A stretch of DNA of 64,000 bases. It comes from Oscheius tipulae (taxonomy: Eukaryota > Nematoda > Chromadorea > Rhabditida > Rhabditidae). Position numbers and translations under genes: made by a program. The notes under the pieces were generated by a model that was not told the origin of the DNA, did not search any database, and was given only the letters and a program-made list of their open reading frames with translations. Below are positions 60,575-64,000 of the stretch, in pieces (the stretch's first letter is position 1; each line of letters opens with the position of its first letter). The stretch spans positions 3,968,001 through 4,032,000 of the forward strand of contig JASJZH010000006.1 of the NCBI GenBank assembly GCA_037178975.1. The letters are read 5' to 3'.

Positions 60575-62176
60575 CACTGAAAGTGCATTGTTTATAGAAC
60601 ATGTATCTGTGTTTATAAAGCTGACTCAAACATTAAAATTATAAACAGGACGGCACAAAACAACGACTGTAAAAACAAGGAGCACCATAACGTTCAAAAG
60701 GAAAAAGCATAAGAAAGATCATAATTAGGGAGGCGCCAAGAAAATAATGACCAGAAAGCCTTGACACGATGCAATTAACCTGAGATATCGTGCTGATGGG
60801 AGCCGGAGTACTATTGTTCATCTTACAAATAGTGACTTCTATAGGGAATACTAATGAGAAACATGATGAATCGGGTTGGTTCAGGAATGTTGTATTTGCC
60901 GATTGTTTATAAGAGTTTTATTTTGCGTTGAAAGATTTCTGTAACTGATAATGAGAACAATGGATTCGTAAGTTGTCTAACCTTACAGAATTATCGATAG
61001 CTGTGATAAGCGACATACTGACCTCATTGCTAGTAATTAACCAACCAAATCAATACACAATAACATTTCATTCCATCTAATATCTCGCGCTCAAAGTTGC
61101 GCATGACGGTTGCAAATCTGCCACTCTCGGAACCGGCACATATGGTCCGTCTAGACTCATCCATGACTTGCATTTTTCAAATTTGTCAGCTTTGATCTCT
61201 CGGTCGTTAAAAATCGGAAGTCCCATCTGCAGACGCCGACAAATTTTTATTAGCCACCCACGCCAAATAAGGTATAGTTATGTCACTCATTTGTCTCCTC
61301 ACACCCATAAAATGGCGTGGCAAATTATGTTCCATTTATTTCCTAAGGCTCTTAGTGGATCTCTTTTTCATGAGGCGTTTTTTATTGGCTTGAGATTGAT
61401 TTCGACATTTTTCGTTGTATACTGTGGAAGTTTTATGAAACAGCATTTTTCGATTCAGACAGGGGTGTAGCTGTCCTTTCTCTATCATCTTCTTGCGGCC
61501 TCTCTTTTTCCTCTGCCATTTGTGCACTCTCTGTCCGACATGCGATTATTGTCTACAGGCCTTGCTGTCCCGATTTCGTGTCCATTCCGAGTCGAGTATG
61601 TATAGACTATATAATTCATTTTCATTCTACACTCACTGTCTGACCATTACTCATATATGAGTTCACGGTGCCAGCCACAAACGAAGCATCTTTGTCTCCT
61701 CCCTTTATTTCGCATCTCGGCTTTAAATTTGGCGCCCATATGTATTCAGGACGTTCATAGATAAAGTCATTGTGAGCACAAAGGAAACTTCTTCGGAAAC
61801 TTCAAGAGTCATCTACCTTGAAAAACCAATGATGTATCCGAACGACTCATTTACGATCCTCTCTGTGTAGGAATTAGCTGCGCCTATAGGAATTTCTCAT
61901 GTTTCTCATGTGCGCATAAGACAACAACCTCAGTTTCGTAACTTTTTGCGCGCGATTTCGTATCCTATCTGTCCACGTTGCGCAGCTGGAAGGTTCGCAA
62001 CTCACAAAATAACAAACACTGCGTCATTCCCTGCCATTTCTCTCTGACTGTCCGCCTCATTTACATAAATCTGACGCATACACTCCTCTCAAAAATCGTA
62101 CAGTCTGTCGGTCAAACCATTTTTCCCACCTCAATCTATTTTTACCGCAACAATACGATGCCATTTAGAAAACAAC
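60575..62176. other. intergenic
   Basis: A minus-strand ATG frame at 60639-60821 (MNNSTPAPISTISQ with a hydrophobic continuation) could belong to the preceding tentative gene, but no in-phase join was found. Nothing else is supported. Confidence 0.4.
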
Positions 62177-62557
62177 ATGCCTATCAGAACCGACGGTGTC
62201 CCGACTGACGAAGAGAGAGCCTCCATGGTTGGTTGTAAATTGTTCAATGATTTATTTTTCAGCATGTGAAGCGTCTGGCCGAAGCTGCTCATCGTTATTG
62301 CAAGGAGATCATGATTGACTGTGTAGGTGTACTCATCAATTGTATTCTAAATGCAAATTCAGGCCTCAGAGAAGCCGCAGCCTTTTCCGATAGGAGAAGT
62401 TCTGGCTAACAAAAAGATGTCAATTGGAGTTGGTGCAAGTTCTCCTCTCGCTGCCAACACACATGGTCATTCCCCGAAAATTCCGTCTCCTCTCGCCTCT
62501 TCAGGAAATAAGCATCTCGGTGACCGTATCTCTAATGCTTTCAATACTTCCCGCTGA
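62177..62557 (+). CDS. Small protein of unknown function
   Basis: Three exons joined by 40-45-nt introns, in phase throughout, for about 105 residues. It starts MPIRTDGVPTDEERASM, continues HVKRLAEAAHRYCKEIMIDC, then ASEKPQPFPIGEVLANKKMS, a Ser/Pro/Gly-rich segment (PKIPSPLASSGNKHLGDRIS) and the end NAFNTSR. The middle is a short amphipathic helix; no signal peptide or membrane segment is present. Exon-intron structure and composition look genuine. I recognise no family, so a lineage-specific cytosolic protein is the simplest reading. An ATG at 62159 in another frame does not continue. Confidence 0.6.
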
Positions 62558-64000
62558 AAAACTCATATGATTAATAGCTCAAACCAATGTTGATCTTCCG
62601 GTGCCATTCCACTGCTTTTTGTAAATCTGATGAATCAATTACTTATAAACGATCAAGAGGTCAATTGGATAGTATGATTCAATCGGCCAGTTAGAAGCAC
62701 AAAGCATACACTTAGAGTGTCATGTGGTTTCACTTGGATGTGTGACTTATGTGTGAGCGAGTCGATCACACCAGCGCAAAAAGTGTTTCACGGATAGTTC
62801 TGATAGCAATGCTACTATTTGGAATGCGATTGGCCGAGAAGAGGGTTATGAAAGGGCGACCTCTCAAGAGTCCGCCAACGGCTTGCATCGTTTGTGCGCG
62901 CGTTCGACGCCCACTTATTTTGTATCACAGCAATAGTGGAATTTTTTCTTTTCCGTGGTCCAGAGCACTGCCATTTTGGGATAGGTGCGGACCAGATGTC
63001 TCAATAACCTTCAATCCTTTTTCGCGCCTATCAATCAACTGTTGATCCAGCTCGAGGTCACTCCACACACGCTTGAAGCCACCTTGAGAGAGTCTAATAC
63101 CTCCCGTCTGAGACACAATGTGGGTTATCCCACCAGCCAGCACGTTTTTATTGATGTTATCAACTGCTGTTTCTCTCACAATTTGTATCATCCTCTTCCT
63201 CTGAAGTGTTGGTAAAGCGCCGCCAGAGGACTTGAACCGGATGCCGGTCTTCATGTGCAGGACGCTTTCATGGCTCTTTACACCTTAGTTAATAGCTTAT
63301 TTTGCTTGAAAACCAAATACCTTTGGATTCTTTCTTGTTTTGACTACCGTATGCCCTAATGTCGCAGTTCACACGGTCGAACTTCTTTTTTTACGACCTT
63401 CGCAACGTGCTAAATGATACTGATCGAGATCCTGCAAATGACTCACTCATCAACCTGTCGCCTTCTCGCAGCGCAATTTTCAGTTTTCTTCTCATTTGTC
63501 TTCTTCTGTCACCTATTGACACTTTCCTTTAGCAAAAACTGTTCCGTCAAAAAGAGATATCGTGGGTTTCTTATTCTCTCTACTGACCGGTACCTACCTT
63601 GCCCATAAACAAACAGTTTTTCATAGTTTGCTTGCTCCTCTTCAGTGTTTGACTCACTTTCGCCACCTCAGAAAAAGTCGCGAGACAGGAAACCTGAAAC
63701 CGAAGGTATCAAAATGCTTCTCTCCCGGAAAACTCTTAGCGAAGTTCCGAAGAGGGTGAAACGTCGTCCAGCTCTTGTTTGCCCTCGACCACCTGCACTC
63801 AGACAAAATACTCGCACTTAAACTCGACAGTTTTTCGAGTAGCTCTGAAGAACTTTAGATACACTTAGGATACCGATATTGCCCACAAACAACACTTCAA
63901 ATCCTTCTTTCTTTCGTGATTAAAAAACATGTGAACAGTCTTCAGGGGAATATACCAAGGCGGATGCAGAATGTCGAAGGAAATGGGCAGTCGCCCAGTG
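62558..64000. other. 3' flank, no supported gene
   Basis: A minus-strand frame at 62925-63254 (109 codons) is open and contains GGITHIVSQTGGIRLSQGGF, but it has no family match I can name and no splice partner. The remainder is AT-rich. Confidence 0.4.

Noticed and set aside
62925-63254. 109-codon minus-strand frame considered as a transposase or DNA-binding fragment
   Set aside because: No catalytic triad, zinc motif or terminal repeats, and no family signature that I can name.
63215-63260. Minus-strand GGTTCAAGTCC reminiscent of a tRNA T-loop
   Set aside because: The bases on either side cannot form the required 5-bp T-stem, and no A box or acceptor stem partner was found upstream.

Overview
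The window is nematode nuclear DNA. Genes are split by very short spliceosomal introns, mostly 37-60 nt with GTAAGT-like donors and TTTTCAG acceptors. Several start codons lie a few bases after a TTTCAG that no upstream coding exon uses, as expected for spliced-leader trans-splicing. The encoded families are also nematode-typical: a FLP-7 RFamide precursor, an NLP-49-like neuropeptide, a cuticle collagen, a DMSR-type peptide GPCR, CNNM, tweety and DM13 proteins. I cannot name the species. The FLP-7 peptides, of form (A/S/T)PMDRS(S/T)MVRFG, differ from those I recall for C. elegans.

Left part (0-25 kb), dense: a mitochondria-eating-protein (Mieap/SPATA18) homologue (+); a short tentative gene (-) divergent from flp-7 (+); a carotenoid oxygenase with a Thr/Ser-rich tail (+); a TBC1D16-type Rab GAP (+); a secreted CAP protein (+); an NLP-49-like precursor (+); a DM13/Skeletor-like secreted protein (-); a glutaredoxin with a CRFS active site (+); an MFSD10-type transporter (+); and a small secreted protein of unknown function (-).

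Middle part (25-42 kb): a 2.5 kb spacer, tweety (+), a 5 kb gene-poor stretch, then four same-strand genes in 6.3 kb. These are a DMSR-like FMRFamide-receptor GPCR, a basic Ser/Arg-rich probable nuclear protein, an M14 carboxypeptidase-like protein that has lost its catalytic residues, and a cuticle collagen.

Right part (42-64 kb): a GC-rich spacer, a CNNM metal-transport mediator (+), a PLD3/4-type phospholipase-D-fold protein (+), an RGS12/14-type RGS protein with tandem Ras-binding domains (-, first intron about 4.7 kb), a tentative 88-residue protein (-), and a small unknown protein (+). No rRNA, tRNA, CRISPR or intact transposon was recognised.

The genes do not form one pathway. Neuropeptide signalling recurs: two precursors, one probable receptor and one RGS protein. 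No convincing new multi-gene system is visible. The most unusual items are the catalytically dead M14 protein, the carotenoid oxygenase tail, the CRFS glutaredoxin, three GC-AG introns (two consecutive in one gene), a frame-neutral 72-nt candidate cassette exon in tweety, the phase-matched exons of flp-7, and a 5S-rRNA-like motif inside an intron. Splice sites were read by eye. Gene spans are more reliable than individual exon ends.
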